A DNA stretch of 64,000 bases from Clostridium sp. chh4-2 (GCF_002899675.1 NZ_PKUU01000010.1:124001-188000); one strand, 5' to 3'; numbered from the stretch's first letter, positions 1 through 9,773 are shown. A program made the numbers and translations. The notes: generated by a model not told the origin, from the letters alone.

Positions 1-2
1 AG

Positions 3-782
3 ATCGATAATCTTAGGGACTATGCGGTATGCATGGGACGGTTAGGGCAGATTTCCCAGGCGGAAAAGATTCTGGATCAGATCATTAAACTGGATGACAC
101 TCAGGACATTTCCTTTTATGTGGCGGGAGAAATCTACTATGTACAGGGGAAATACCTGGAGGCGGAAGAAACCTTTCAAAAGGTGATCGGCCAGACCGCA
201 TCTTCTCAGATGAAGAAAAGAGCTTATATTGCTCTGGCAACCACTTACCGGGACAGCGCTAAGCTGCATGCAGGCGATCCCCAGAGGATCGGAGATGTCT
301 ATACCAAGTCCGTCAATGCGATCGGTGATGCGCTTCGGGAAGAAGGAATGCAGAACAACACCGTTTTGATGGAGATGCAGTCGGCGGCCTATTATGGAAG
401 AGCGATTGAACTGAATTACAACAAGGAAGATATGATTAAGGCGGCGGAAGGGTTTATAAAGGTAGTGGATGCGGGAATCCAGAAGGAATATCTGTATGTC
501 AACGCATTTACCGCATACCAGTATGCCGGAGAATATGAAGCGGCGAAACAGGTCTTGGGAAAATACCAGGCCGCCTATCCGTCAGATTATGTGCCTCATG
601 CGCTTTTGGCACAGCTTTATATAATGATAGAAAACGGGAAACCGGAGGCCCAGCGGAATTTTACAGCCGCATATGAGGAATATCAAAAGGCAGCCGGACT
701 CGTGGATAAAAACAGTGACATCACCCAGTTTCAGCAGCTGGAAGGTCTGATTAACCAGCTGAAAAACGGCGGATGGCTGTAG
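3..782 (+). CDS. TPR-repeat protein, 5'-truncated by window edge
   Basis: The frame is open from position 3 and TPR-like helices are already running before the first internal ATG at 33, so the real start lies upstream of the window. The visible part (about 259 residues) is built of helix pairs with the TPR pattern of small residues and aromatic positions, such as GEIYYVQGKYLEAEETF and AFTAYQYAGEYEAAKQVL. No catalytic motif is seen. TPRs usually hold protein complexes together; as first gene of an envelope cluster it may be a cytosolic scaffold or the tail of a larger signalling protein. It ends 9 bases before the next small gene, whose ribosome site starts at this stop codon. Confidence 0.8.
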   Translation: MDNLRDYAVCMGRLGQISQAEKILDQIIKLDDTQDISFYVAGEIYYVQGKYLEAEETFQKVIGQTASSQMKKRAYIALATTYRDSAKLHAGDPQRIGDVYTKSVNAIGDALREEGMQNNTVLMEMQSAAYYGRAIELNYNKEDMIKAAEGFIKVVDAGIQKEYLYVNAFTAYQYAGEYEAAKQVLGKYQAAYPSDYVPHALLAQLYIMIENGKPEAQRNFTAAYEEYQKAAGLVDKNSDITQFQQLEGLINQLKNGGWL

Positions 783-791
783 AAGGAGGGC

Positions 792-917
792 ATGATGACA
801 TTAGGAACTCTGATGATAGCAGGAGGAGTTATTCTGTTGGGAGCTTCGCTGATTACAGCCGTGTTGTTCCATGTATTTCCTTTAAAATACGAACAGGAGC
901 ATGGAAAAGTACGGTAA
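792..917 (+). CDS. 41-aa single-span membrane peptide
   Basis: A short ORF begins MMTLGTLMIAGGVILLGASL and carries one hydrophobic helix (about residues 4-29) followed by a polar tail ending EHGKVR. A strong AAGGAGGG ribosome site (783-790) lies just before it; ATG at 795 is an equally possible start. It sits between two TPR genes with gaps of about 10 bases, which favours real translation in the same operon. No family recognised. It could be a small membrane subunit or anchor for a partner in the cluster. Confidence 0.6.
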   Translation: MMTLGTLMIAGGVILLGASLITAVLFHVFPLKYEQEHGKVR

Positions 918-932
918 AAGGGGGGGATGAGT

Positions 933-2036
933 ATGAAAACAAAGTATAAGGTTTTGCTGACAGTGATTATACTGATTTCCGGTATTATCTGCGGTTTCGT
1001 GCTTTCCTTCCGTTATTCCGGCCAGGTCAATCATTTCATCGGCGGGCGGCAGCTGGCCCGGGCTGAAAAGTTCATGGATCAGATGGATTATGAGCAGGCA
1101 GTGATCGCATTTCAGACGGCCATTAAGATAGAGCCTAAGAGATCGGACGCATACCTTGGTTTGGCATCCGCTTATCAGATCATGGGAAAACAGGATGAAG
1201 CGGTTCAGGTATTGGCCGCAGGCTATAAAACCACGAAAGACAGCCAGGTTTCAAGACAGCTGGAAGATATTGTCCTGGAGATGTACGAAGCTTATATGAA
1301 GGATGGCGACTATGATAAGGCGGAGAAGATTCTGGAAATCCTTTATCAGGCCACCGGGGACAGGGGGACGAAAAAGAAGATCGACGGCCTGAAAGAACAG
1401 GCCAGTCTGGACCAGCAGAGCCGTCAGCTTCTGGAACGGCTGTACAGAGCCTGCGAATCGGGAAATATGGATTATGTGAAGGATATTCTGAATACATCCG
1501 AGTATCAGACCCTTCTTGCAGGCGTTAATGACAGAGTGATCTATCCTTTGGGCACGGGAAAGGCCGTGGCGGTATTCCCGAACAAGGCGCTTTACTATGG
1601 AAATTTGGAAGAAGGAAAACGGGACGGTTCCGGCATCTGGCTTAAATCGGATGCGGAGAGCACCAATATCTATGAAGGACAGTGGAGCGGGGATATGCCG
1701 GAGGGAACCGGAACCGTAACATTTACTAAATATTCTGCCAGAGGAACGGTTCTTTATACAGCCCGTACCAGCGGAACTTTCTCAAAAGGAAAAGAAAACG
1801 GCGCCATGACTCTGGTGCATATGCAGAACAATGAAACGAATACGTTCAGCTACAACGCTTCGTCGGGAATCGCGGAGCCGATGAACGGAGTGGTCCAGAA
1901 CCGGAACGGCAATCAGTACGTGGTGGCCGTATCCAGGGAACACAGTGAAAATGAATTTATAACAACGGCCACAGAGGAATACGGAGTTTACGGCTTTATC
2001 ACAGGCGCAGGTAATTCTGCGATACCGATTTCATAA
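933..2036 (+). CDS. Membrane-anchored TPR and MORN-repeat protein
   Basis: The protein (367 aa from ATG 933) has an N-terminal membrane helix (about residues 5-25), TPR-type helices (about 38-170), and a beta-rich C-terminal part with MORN-like repeats: YYGNLEEGKRDGSGIW and YEGQWSGDMPEGTGTVTF, then a third weaker one. ATG at 927 lies directly against the G-rich ribosome site (918-926), so 933 has the better spacing. TPR and MORN are both binding modules, so this is probably an extracytoplasmic adaptor of the envelope cluster. No enzyme motif is visible. Confidence 0.75.
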   Translation: MKTKYKVLLTVIILISGIICGFVLSFRYSGQVNHFIGGRQLARAEKFMDQMDYEQAVIAFQTAIKIEPKRSDAYLGLASAYQIMGKQDEAVQVLAAGYKTTKDSQVSRQLEDIVLEMYEAYMKDGDYDKAEKILEILYQATGDRGTKKKIDGLKEQASLDQQSRQLLERLYRACESGNMDYVKDILNTSEYQTLLAGVNDRVIYPLGTGKAVAVFPNKALYYGNLEEGKRDGSGIWLKSDAESTNIYEGQWSGDMPEGTGTVTFTKYSARGTVLYTARTSGTFSKGKENGAMTLVHMQNNETNTFSYNASSGIAEPMNGVVQNRNGNQYVVAVSREHSENEFITTATEEYGVYGFITGAGNSAIPIS

Positions 2037-2051
2037 AGGGGGGATTTGGCG

Positions 2052-2720
2052 ATGATATGTAAAAATTGCGGGAAAGAAATATCCGATCAAAGCAAGTTCT
2101 GTCCGAAATGCGGAACACCTGTAAAGCAGCCGGAGAAGATACAGGCGGAACCAAGCGTACCGAAAGATCAGGTCTGTGCCAGATGCGGCCATCCGGTGCG
2201 GCCGGGCAGTAAATTTTGTTTGAAATGCGGATTTAGAGTAGAGGATTTGCCGGATACGTCGGGAGACACCGAATATCTGGCCCCGGAAGAGTATGGGGAT
2301 GAAACGGAAGTGCTTATGCCCCAGGGAGAACGCCAGGCGGGAGCTGTGATCTTCCCATCACCGCCGCCCGCGCCCATGCCGGCTCCGGCTGTTCCACAGG
2401 CCGGAATGCAGAACCCTCCGGTTAAGAAAAAGAGCAGAGCCGGGCTGTTTGCCGCCCTTGCCGCAGTTTTATTTATAGCAGCTATAGCAGCGGGAATTTG
2501 TATCTATCTGTTTGTGGCACCGATGATGAATGGAAAGTCCAGCCCGCTGTTTAACCAGAAGGCTGGTATTCAGGACGAGATAGAGGAGACTGAGGGAACA
2601 GCGGAGGAAGACGAAAGCGCAGAGGAAGACGAAACCACAGAGGAAGGTGAAACAGATTCTGAAGGCGAAACTACGGAAGCGGAGAGTACAGAACCGATAT
2701 TTGGCATCAAGGAGCAGTAA
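2052..2720 (+). CDS. Double zinc-ribbon membrane protein with acidic C-terminal tail
   Basis: The 222-aa protein starts MICKNCGKE. Ribbon 1 uses C3, C6, C17 and C20; ribbon 2 uses C42, C45, C56 and C59. A proline-rich linker follows, then a transmembrane helix (about 129-156) preceded by KKKSR, which predicts cytosolic ribbons, and an outer tail very rich in Glu and Thr. ATG 2052 was chosen over TTG 2046 because it lies 8 bases after AAGGGGGG. The tail has no recognisable domain, so this may be a short adaptor form of the larger ribbon-TM-ectodomain proteins that follow. Confidence 0.8.
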   Translation: MICKNCGKEISDQSKFCPKCGTPVKQPEKIQAEPSVPKDQVCARCGHPVRPGSKFCLKCGFRVEDLPDTSGDTEYLAPEEYGDETEVLMPQGERQAGAVIFPSPPPAPMPAPAVPQAGMQNPPVKKKSRAGLFAALAAVLFIAAIAAGICIYLFVAPMMNGKSSPLFNQKAGIQDEIEETEGTAEEDESAEEDETTEEGETDSEGETTEAESTEPIFGIKEQ

Positions 2721-2796
2721 AGATAAAGTTGGAACCTCAATAGAAGAAGCGTGCAGTTTAAGACTGTAAAAGCCATGGGAGAATGGGGAGGCAGGT

Positions 2797-4638
2797 ATGA
2801 AAAAGATAAAAATTTCGGTGTTGGCAGCAGGAATAGTAGTTGCCGCGGCTGTTATAGGGATAGCGGCATTTGGAATCGTACGCTTCAGGGATGGTAAAGG
2901 AGAGGGCTCATCAGTATCATATATTAAAGATAATGGGCTTTACCGGTATAATGTAAAATCGGGAAAAGAGATTAAGCTTTCCTCAAATGCGGTCAGTGAA
3001 TCTGACAGGTGGTATGCCCGGTATTCGGCTTTAAATGATATTCAAGAAAGTCCGGACGGGAAATATGTCTTCTTCTATGAAGATTATGATAGTTTTTATG
3101 GGAAACTCTGTTATATGAACCAGAATAAAAAGGATGCTTCCAAAGAAAAGATCGACAACGACGTGTCCCTTTTTGAACTGGCAGATGATAATAAAGTGAT
3201 CTATATGCAGGATACCGGCACATTATACATGTATGATATAAAGAGCGACGAAAAAGAAAAAATAGGAGTTGATGCGGTCTCTTTTACTGTTAGTGAGGAC
3301 GGAAAAAATTTGTTTTATACTACAGAGGATTCAGATATTTATTATATAAAGATAGAAGAGGACGCTGATAAGGAAAAGCTTGCTTCCGATATTGAGGATC
3401 TTTTATATTATACAAAAGATTTGAATACTATTTACTATACAAAAGAATCGGATATCTACTGCATCAAGAACTTAAAAGATAGAGAAAAAGTTGCTTCAGA
3501 TGCAGTCCCAATCGGAAGCTATAATGACAATGCAGGTATTTACTATACCAAGAATGTGGAGCAGGTATTTACCAGCGATACGGTCTTGATTGATGATTTT
3601 GCTGCTTCCGATGCCGACTTGCCGCAGCCACTGGCCGGAAAGTACACGAAGAAGGAACAGACTTCTACAGGCAAAACTATTATGGTTACTGACAATGAAG
3701 CATTTAATGCGGCTAAAGAAAAGTATCGTGAAAAACAGCATCGTGATACTTTAAGGGCACGGTTTAAGGCGGAATTGGAACCGTATTTAAGAGAATGTAC
3801 GGATATCTATGCTTATGACGGTGCGGAACATGAAGTGTTAAAGAAGGCTGCAGTTCCTTTACCACTGGGATGGAACAGCCAGATGTGCTATACTTTCTGT
3901 TGGGGGGAAACGAAAATTCCAACGATTAATCTATCTGATATTGAAAGTTATGAGGATATAACAGAATTTATATCTCAGGAATTTGAGAACATAGCGGAAG
4001 ACGGGACTAATGCTTACCTTTTAGTTGACGGCAAGGCGGTACCATTTACATATGACAGCAGTGTGATGTACAAAGTGGATGAAGAGGCTGGTATCATTTA
4101 TGGGGCACGGTTCAGCATAGATTCAGAATCTGACAAGAAGAATTATAGTGAATTGTTTTCTGTAACATATTCGGATGCCGGAGTTGGGGAAGCAGTTTCT
4201 ATTGATAATGATTTGGATAAGGACAGTGCGTTATCGTCATTGAAAAACGGGGTTATGTACTATTATAAAGACTATGACAGTGAACTCCGGACAGGAACTT
4301 TATATTGTAATGGTGATGAAATTGATCAAGATGTGTATTATCATTATTACGATGAAGGCAGCAAGATGCTTTATTATCTGAAGGAGAAGAGCAAAAGCGG
4401 CAATGGAATGCTTTGCAGTTATGATGGAAGCAAGACAGCAAAGTTAATTGATGATGCAGTGCTTTTCAACATTGTGGATGGCAAGCATGCAGTTGTTTTA
4501 GTTAATTATAGTACCAAGAGAAAAACCGGGGATTTGAAACTGGTGTCTGTAAAAGACGGTGGCAAGCCAAAGAAAATAGATGAAGATGTCAGTTTAATCC
4601 AGGACAGTTTAGGTAATTATGGCGTGTTGACAAACTAA
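2797..4638 (+). CDS. Membrane-anchored beta-propeller-like protein (DUF5050-like)
   Basis: A 613-aa protein with an N-terminal membrane helix (about 7-26) and a large outer domain of repeating Tyr- and Asp-rich strands, for example YIKDNGLYRYNVKSG, VIYMQDTGTLYMYDI and TIYYTKESDIYCIKN. The repeated strand-turn pattern resembles WD40-like or DUF5050 propellers (family inference). From about residue 8 onward it aligns with the C-terminal two thirds of the next gene, so they are paralogues; this copy lacks the zinc ribbons. Ribosome site GGGGAGGCAGG precedes ATG 2797. Role unknown; probably ligand or surface binding. Confidence 0.7.
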   Translation: MKKIKISVLAAGIVVAAAVIGIAAFGIVRFRDGKGEGSSVSYIKDNGLYRYNVKSGKEIKLSSNAVSESDRWYARYSALNDIQESPDGKYVFFYEDYDSFYGKLCYMNQNKKDASKEKIDNDVSLFELADDNKVIYMQDTGTLYMYDIKSDEKEKIGVDAVSFTVSEDGKNLFYTTEDSDIYYIKIEEDADKEKLASDIEDLLYYTKDLNTIYYTKESDIYCIKNLKDREKVASDAVPIGSYNDNAGIYYTKNVEQVFTSDTVLIDDFAASDADLPQPLAGKYTKKEQTSTGKTIMVTDNEAFNAAKEKYREKQHRDTLRARFKAELEPYLRECTDIYAYDGAEHEVLKKAAVPLPLGWNSQMCYTFCWGETKIPTINLSDIESYEDITEFISQEFENIAEDGTNAYLLVDGKAVPFTYDSSVMYKVDEEAGIIYGARFSIDSESDKKNYSELFSVTYSDAGVGEAVSIDNDLDKDSALSSLKNGVMYYYKDYDSELRTGTLYCNGDEIDQDVYYHYYDEGSKMLYYLKEKSKSGNGMLCSYDGSKTAKLIDDAVLFNIVDGKHAVVLVNYSTKRKTGDLKLVSVKDGGKPKKIDEDVSLIQDSLGNYGVLTN

Positions 4639-4757
4639 ACAATGGTTGGCAGTTTTATTCAATGGTTAAGGCAGCTCCCTAAAAGCTGAATTAAAATAAC
4701 AAAAGAGGCGGCAGAAACCTGACAAACGGGAAAATGCAGCAGAATAAGGAGGCAAGT

Positions 4758-7172
4758 ATGAAAATTTGCAGAAATTGTGGCCATGAGATGAATGACGATG
4801 AATTATTTTGTTGTGAATGTGGTACAAAGGCAGAGGAGCAGGAAACTGCAGCAGAAGTAACCCAGGAGACAGAGGGCGAAAAGGACGAAGAAACAGAAGC
4901 CATCGAAAAGGCGCTGGATGCAGCGGTTGAGGAAGAGCAGACGACCGCAGAGGAAGAAACACTCATCGCGGATCAGACCGGGGCGGAAGAAGAATATGTG
5001 ACGGCCAAATTGGATGAACCGATATTTTGCCCGAACTGTGGAATGAAAAATGAAGCGGACGGAATGTTCTGCCAAAACTGCGGAGCTCCGTTAAACGAAA
5101 TCAATACGGCGGACGCCGCCGTACCGCTGCAGTCAGAAGCGGTTCCGGCTGCAGATCAGGTGCAGCCGGAAGAGCCGGCAGTTTCAGAACCGGCCCAGGC
5201 AGTTCCTATCTATTGTCCGGCCTGCGGCACGCTCAACGACGCATCCGACGCATTTTGCCAGAGCTGCGGCGCCAATCTCCATGAATCAGCGCCAATGCCT
5301 CAGGAAATCCCGGCTCCGGTTAAGAAAAAATCAAAACTGCCGGTTATTATAGGCGGGATTGCAGCCGCTGCCGTAGTGGTAGGAGCAGCGGCATTTGGAA
5401 TCAGCCGTTTTGGCGGAGGAAAAGGAGCAAATCCGGACATTAAATATGTGAAGGATACCGGAATTTATCAGTACAATATAAAAGCGAATAAGGCTTTGGA
5501 GTTCACTTCCAAAGGCGTTGAGAAGAACGCACCGTATTATGTGCTCTACAGTGCTTTATCCGGCATCCAGGAGACCAAAGACGGTAAATATGAGTTTTTC
5601 TACGAAAATTACGACGGGTCAACGGGAAAACTCTGCTACATTGATAAGAAGAAACAGAGCGATAAAAATGATACCACGGAAAAGATTGACAATGATGTTA
5701 CTTCGTTCCAGGTTACGGATGATAACAGGGTAATCTACATGAAACGCGGCACCGACACCCTTTATATCTATGATCTGAAGGGCGACGAGAAAGAAAAAGT
5801 GGGATCGGATATCTATACTTATATGCTCAGTGAAGATGGAAAAACGATGTTATATATTACCAATGATATGGATATGTATTACAGAGAAACAAAGATGGAT
5901 GCTGATAAGGAGAAACTAGATTCAGACGTATACTATTCTTATTATTACACAAAAGATTTAAACACCATTTACTATACAAAAGATACGGATATCTACTGCA
6001 TGAAGAATTTGAAGGATAAAGAAAAGGTTGCTTCAGATGCAACTCTTTTGGGAAGCTATAATGACAATGCAGGTATCTATTATACAAAAACCTCAGATGA
6101 GGCAATTACAGTCAAAGATATAGTAGATGATGATATGGCTGCAGCTGATGCGGCGATGTCAGAGCCTTTGAAATCCAACTATACAAAACAGGAGCAGAGC
6201 TGGTTTGGCGGAACGAGAACCGTGACGGATTATGACGCTTATAATGCGGCAATGGAAGCGTATCGTGAAAAAGAGAGCAGAGATGAGATTCGTGAAGCTC
6301 TGAAGGACGAAACGTCATTTTATATGGGTGAATTTTTAGATATTTACGCTTATGACGGCACGGAACACGAGCTGTTAAAAAATGCTTCCAGCCCGGAAGA
6401 TATCGGAATTTCGGATTGGATTTATTATACATACTGCTGGGATGACGTGGAACTTCCTACAGTAAAATTATCTGAACTTGAAAGCGCTTATGATGTTTCC
6501 AGTGTCGTATTCGAGGCAGTTGATAAGCTGGCTGAAGACGGAATGGACGGTTATCTTCTGGCAGACGGAAAGGCAGTGCCGTTTGCCTATGAAAGCGACG
6601 TCGAGTATACGGCGGATGGAGATTCAAAAACGATTTACGGAACCAGATATACCTTTGATGAAGATACCTACAATACTACTTACGAGGAACTGTTCTCAAT
6701 GAAATATTCGGACAGCGGAGTTGAAAAGCCGGTTACCATCGATGATGACCTGGGTGAAAGGTACTCTTCCCAATATCCGGAAAGCGGAAAGATGTATTAC
6801 TATAAGGATTATGATAATTCAAAGGGACAGGGAACCTTGTACTGTGACGGTGAGGAGATCGATGACGATGTCTATGTCTACTATTATGATGAAGATACGC
6901 AGAATCTCTATTACCTGAAAGAAAAGAGCAAGAGCGCCAGCGGAACTCTCTGCCGTTACGACGGCGGAAAGCCTGTAAAACTGATGGATGATGTATCATT
7001 CTTCTCTGTTGCAGATAATCAGTATGTAGCAGTTTTGGTGGATTACAGCAATAAGCGCCTGAAAGGCGACCTGAAGCTTATATCCCAAAAGGACGGCAAG
7101 AAGACGAAAAAGATTGATGAGGATGTCAGATGGCTTCTGAACGGAACGGGAAGCTATGATATGTTTTACTAA
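4758..7172 (+). CDS. Triple zinc-ribbon, membrane-anchored propeller-like protein
   Basis: An 804-aa protein. Three zinc ribbons lie at about residues 4-21 (C4, C7, C18, C21), 91-108 and 152-169, separated by acidic and Ala/Pro/Gln-rich linkers. A membrane helix follows at about 190-215 after PVKKKSKLP, then a propeller-like outer domain that is a clear paralogue of the preceding gene (YYTKDLNTIYYTKDTDIYC occurs nearly unchanged). ATG 4758 has AAGGAGG 6 bases upstream; the longer frame from 4734 has no ribosome site. The domain order suggests an inside-to-outside signalling or assembly protein. No catalytic motif. Confidence 0.75.
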   Translation: MKICRNCGHEMNDDELFCCECGTKAEEQETAAEVTQETEGEKDEETEAIEKALDAAVEEEQTTAEEETLIADQTGAEEEYVTAKLDEPIFCPNCGMKNEADGMFCQNCGAPLNEINTADAAVPLQSEAVPAADQVQPEEPAVSEPAQAVPIYCPACGTLNDASDAFCQSCGANLHESAPMPQEIPAPVKKKSKLPVIIGGIAAAAVVVGAAAFGISRFGGGKGANPDIKYVKDTGIYQYNIKANKALEFTSKGVEKNAPYYVLYSALSGIQETKDGKYEFFYENYDGSTGKLCYIDKKKQSDKNDTTEKIDNDVTSFQVTDDNRVIYMKRGTDTLYIYDLKGDEKEKVGSDIYTYMLSEDGKTMLYITNDMDMYYRETKMDADKEKLDSDVYYSYYYTKDLNTIYYTKDTDIYCMKNLKDKEKVASDATLLGSYNDNAGIYYTKTSDEAITVKDIVDDDMAAADAAMSEPLKSNYTKQEQSWFGGTRTVTDYDAYNAAMEAYREKESRDEIREALKDETSFYMGEFLDIYAYDGTEHELLKNASSPEDIGISDWIYYTYCWDDVELPTVKLSELESAYDVSSVVFEAVDKLAEDGMDGYLLADGKAVPFAYESDVEYTADGDSKTIYGTRYTFDEDTYNTTYEELFSMKYSDSGVEKPVTIDDDLGERYSSQYPESGKMYYYKDYDNSKGQGTLYCDGEEIDDDVYVYYYDEDTQNLYYLKEKSKSASGTLCRYDGGKPVKLMDDVSFFSVADNQYVAVLVDYSNKRLKGDLKLISQKDGKKTKKIDEDVRWLLNGTGSYDMFY

Positions 7173-7241
7173 TTGCAGCGCTCAGGCTGTAGGAAAATAG
7201 ATTAAATAATTTATAATTTTTATTCACAGGAGGATAAGGCA

Positions 7242-7640
7242 ATGGCAGACATTAAAAATTCATTTTCAAAAGGTTTAACTATGTTAAACGTAAAAACATC
7301 CACATTCTTGGAGATCAACAAAATTAAGACTTATATTTCCACATTGACAGGCGAGATTGAGACGCTGAAAAAGGAAATCGGCGATCTCGTATATCAGGAG
7401 TGGAGCGCTACGGACAATGTGACGTTAGACATGATCAGCGACAAACTGAATGCAATTAAAGAAAAACAGGAAATCATTAAAACACAGGAAGAAGAAGTTG
7501 TTCGTTTAAATGAATCCGAAAAACAGATTTTAGGAGCTTCGGAAACAGCACAGCAGGCAGTTCTCGTATGCCCGAACTGCGGCCAGACCTATGATGCGGC
7601 ACCTAAGTTCTGCCGTAAATGCGGAACGAAGATGAACTAA
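7242..7640 (+). CDS. Coiled-coil protein with C-terminal zinc ribbon
   Basis: A 132-aa soluble protein. Residues about 25-100 form a long charged coiled coil (IETLKKEIGDLVYQEW, KEKQEIIKTQEEEVVRLNES). The C-terminus is one zinc ribbon, CPNCGQTYDAAPKFCRKCG, of the same type found N-terminally in the neighbouring membrane proteins. It has no membrane segment, so it would be cytosolic and could oligomerise with the cytosolic ribbons of its neighbours (inference). Ribosome site AGGAGG at 7229-7234. Such coiled-coil/zinc-ribbon proteins are common in Clostridia without a known function. Confidence 0.75.
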   Translation: MADIKNSFSKGLTMLNVKTSTFLEINKIKTYISTLTGEIETLKKEIGDLVYQEWSATDNVTLDMISDKLNAIKEKQEIIKTQEEEVVRLNESEKQILGASETAQQAVLVCPNCGQTYDAAPKFCRKCGTKMN

Positions 7641-7661
7641 ACAAACAGGGAGGAACAGAGT

Positions 7662-9773
7662 ATGTTTTGCAGAAAATGCGGAGCGAAAATTCCCGATGAA
7701 TCCGAGTTTTGCCCTGAGTGCGGGACGAAGATCGTAAGGAAAGCAGGTCCAAATGATAATAACGGGGCGGCGTCGAATAAGGCGTCCGGCCCGTCGGCAC
7801 CGAATCCGGCAGTACCAAACCAGACACCGCCGAAACAGACGGCTCCCAAGCAGGCGCCGCCAAGGCAGGCAGCGCCGAATCCGGCGCCTGCACCGATGCC
7901 TAATCCCTATCCGGCAGAGCCGAAAAAGAAGAAATTATGGCCTATTTTCCTTTGCATGGGGCTGGTTGTAATTTTGATTGCAGGGGCCTGCGGATTTTTA
8001 GGGCTCCAGGTGCTGAAAAAGAACAAAACGCAGCAGTTTGAACAGGAATATGTGGCGGTGGAAAATCAGCTGAAGAAATATTCTTATGAGAATATCTCGG
8101 AGTATAAGCAGCTGATGAGCGACTGCGAAGACGCAGTTCAGGCAAAGGCCACAAAGGAATTTGCAGGTTTGTCTGAAAAATTGAAAGCGGCTTCCGCTGA
8201 GATTGAAGAGCTTCATACGGTGATCGAAGAGGCCAAGACAAAGCAGGAATCCCTGTCAGGGGCCACCGGCGGATTCGTTATGGATGAGGCCAGACAGTCG
8301 GAATACAACAGCCTTGTGAAGAAGTACACCAAAGCGGTGGACAACCTGGATAAGGATTCCATCTTATCCCTTAGTAAAGAGCTGGACGAGTTCATTACCC
8401 AGCTGCAGGAAGAGAACAAAACAAAGGCAGAATCTTCCTATAACAGTCTGTTGAATGCGGATCTGACCAATGCCTATGAATCCGAAAAACAGATCATCCA
8501 GACCTATCAGACCCAGGTGAAAGAGAAAATGGACGCCGGCGATTACATAGGAGCCAGCGAAAGCCTTCAGAAATGGCAGAAGGTGATCGATTCCATCAAT
8601 GGCCAGACGGATTACAATATGGGCGTGGAGCAGGTTGACGTATCCACCTTCCCGGTTGTAAAGCTCTATGTCCGTGTAGAAGATAAAAATACAGGCGAAG
8701 CCATTGATGACCTGAAAGCCGACAGCTTCCACTTGGCAGAGCGGATGGAGGGAAGCGGTTCCTTTACGGAGAAGACCATTATCAAAGCCGTACAGCTGGA
8801 TGAAGTGGAAAACTTAAATATCAACATGGTGGCCGATATCAGCGGAAGCATGTCCGGAAGCGCTTTAACGGCAGCCAAGAACGTGATGAACAGCTTCCTT
8901 TCAGGAATCCAGTTCCAGATCGGCGACAAGGCGTCTCTGATCACATTTGCGGATCAGGTATATACGAATATTGGCTTTACTTCTGACTACAACCAGATTT
9001 CAAACACAATTAACTCCTTAGGCGCGTCGGGAAGCACGGCGTTCTATGATGCGTTATATGTGGCAGTCAACCAGACCGCCATGCAGAGTGGTGCAAAATG
9101 TATCATCGCATTTACCGACGGACAGGATAACATGAGTAAATGTGATCCGGCCATCATCACAGAACTGGCAATCCGGTATAAGATTCCGATCTTCATCATC
9201 GGTATCGATCCAAGCTTAGATACTTATACCATGAATTCCATCGCCAACAGCACCGGAGGTTTTTACCGCAATGTCAACGATATCAGCGACATGTCCGAGA
9301 TCTATTCAGCCATCTACCGTCAGCAGAAAGAGATGTACCTGCTGGAATATGAGACTCTGAATCCGGATGCCACAACAGCGGTCAGATCCGTAACGGTTAA
9401 CTACAGCGATGATCAGGTAACCGCAAGAAATGCCTATGAATTTGTTCCGGCCGTTTACATGGAAGCAACAGTTTCACAGGCGCTGCTGTTTACCAATGAT
9501 TTCGTAATCTATGACAGCGATTCCAGATATATTACTGCCGCCGACTTAGCCCTGCTCACACAGGAACAGCTTCGTCTGGCGCGTAATGAGATCTATGCAC
9601 GGCGCGGCCGTCTGTTTAAGGACGCCTATCTTCAGGATTATTTCAATCAGAAGTCCTGGTATCAGGGAACCATTTCACCAGACGCTTTCAGAGAAACCAT
9701 GTTTAATGATTATGAAAGGGCCAACGCTTACTTTATCGCAGATTATGAGAGATTAAAGGGATATCTGCAGTAA
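7662..9773 (+). CDS. Zinc-ribbon, membrane-anchored VWA and YARHG domain protein
   Basis: A 703-aa multidomain protein: N-terminal zinc ribbon (CRKCGAKIPDESEFCPECG), Pro/Ala/Gln-rich linker (about 30-85), KKKKLW and a membrane helix (about 88-112), a coiled-coil stalk (about 120-310), a von Willebrand A domain (about 325-560), and a C-terminal YARHG domain (about 635-703, with LARNEIYARRGRLFKD). The VWA metal site is intact: DISGSMSGS starts near residue 391 and FTDGQDN follows. VWA domains bind protein ligands through a metal ion. The order predicts a cytosolic ribbon and an extracellular adhesion or assembly head. Confidence 0.85.
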   Translation: MFCRKCGAKIPDESEFCPECGTKIVRKAGPNDNNGAASNKASGPSAPNPAVPNQTPPKQTAPKQAPPRQAAPNPAPAPMPNPYPAEPKKKKLWPIFLCMGLVVILIAGACGFLGLQVLKKNKTQQFEQEYVAVENQLKKYSYENISEYKQLMSDCEDAVQAKATKEFAGLSEKLKAASAEIEELHTVIEEAKTKQESLSGATGGFVMDEARQSEYNSLVKKYTKAVDNLDKDSILSLSKELDEFITQLQEENKTKAESSYNSLLNADLTNAYESEKQIIQTYQTQVKEKMDAGDYIGASESLQKWQKVIDSINGQTDYNMGVEQVDVSTFPVVKLYVRVEDKNTGEAIDDLKADSFHLAERMEGSGSFTEKTIIKAVQLDEVENLNINMVADISGSMSGSALTAAKNVMNSFLSGIQFQIGDKASLITFADQVYTNIGFTSDYNQISNTINSLGASGSTAFYDALYVAVNQTAMQSGAKCIIAFTDGQDNMSKCDPAIITELAIRYKIPIFIIGIDPSLDTYTMNSIANSTGGFYRNVNDISDMSEIYSAIYRQQKEMYLLEYETLNPDATTAVRSVTVNYSDDQVTARNAYEFVPAVYMEATVSQALLFTNDFVIYDSDSRYITAADLALLTQEQLRLARNEIYARRGRLFKDAYLQDYFNQKSWYQGTISPDAFRETMFNDYERANAYFIADYERLKGYLQ

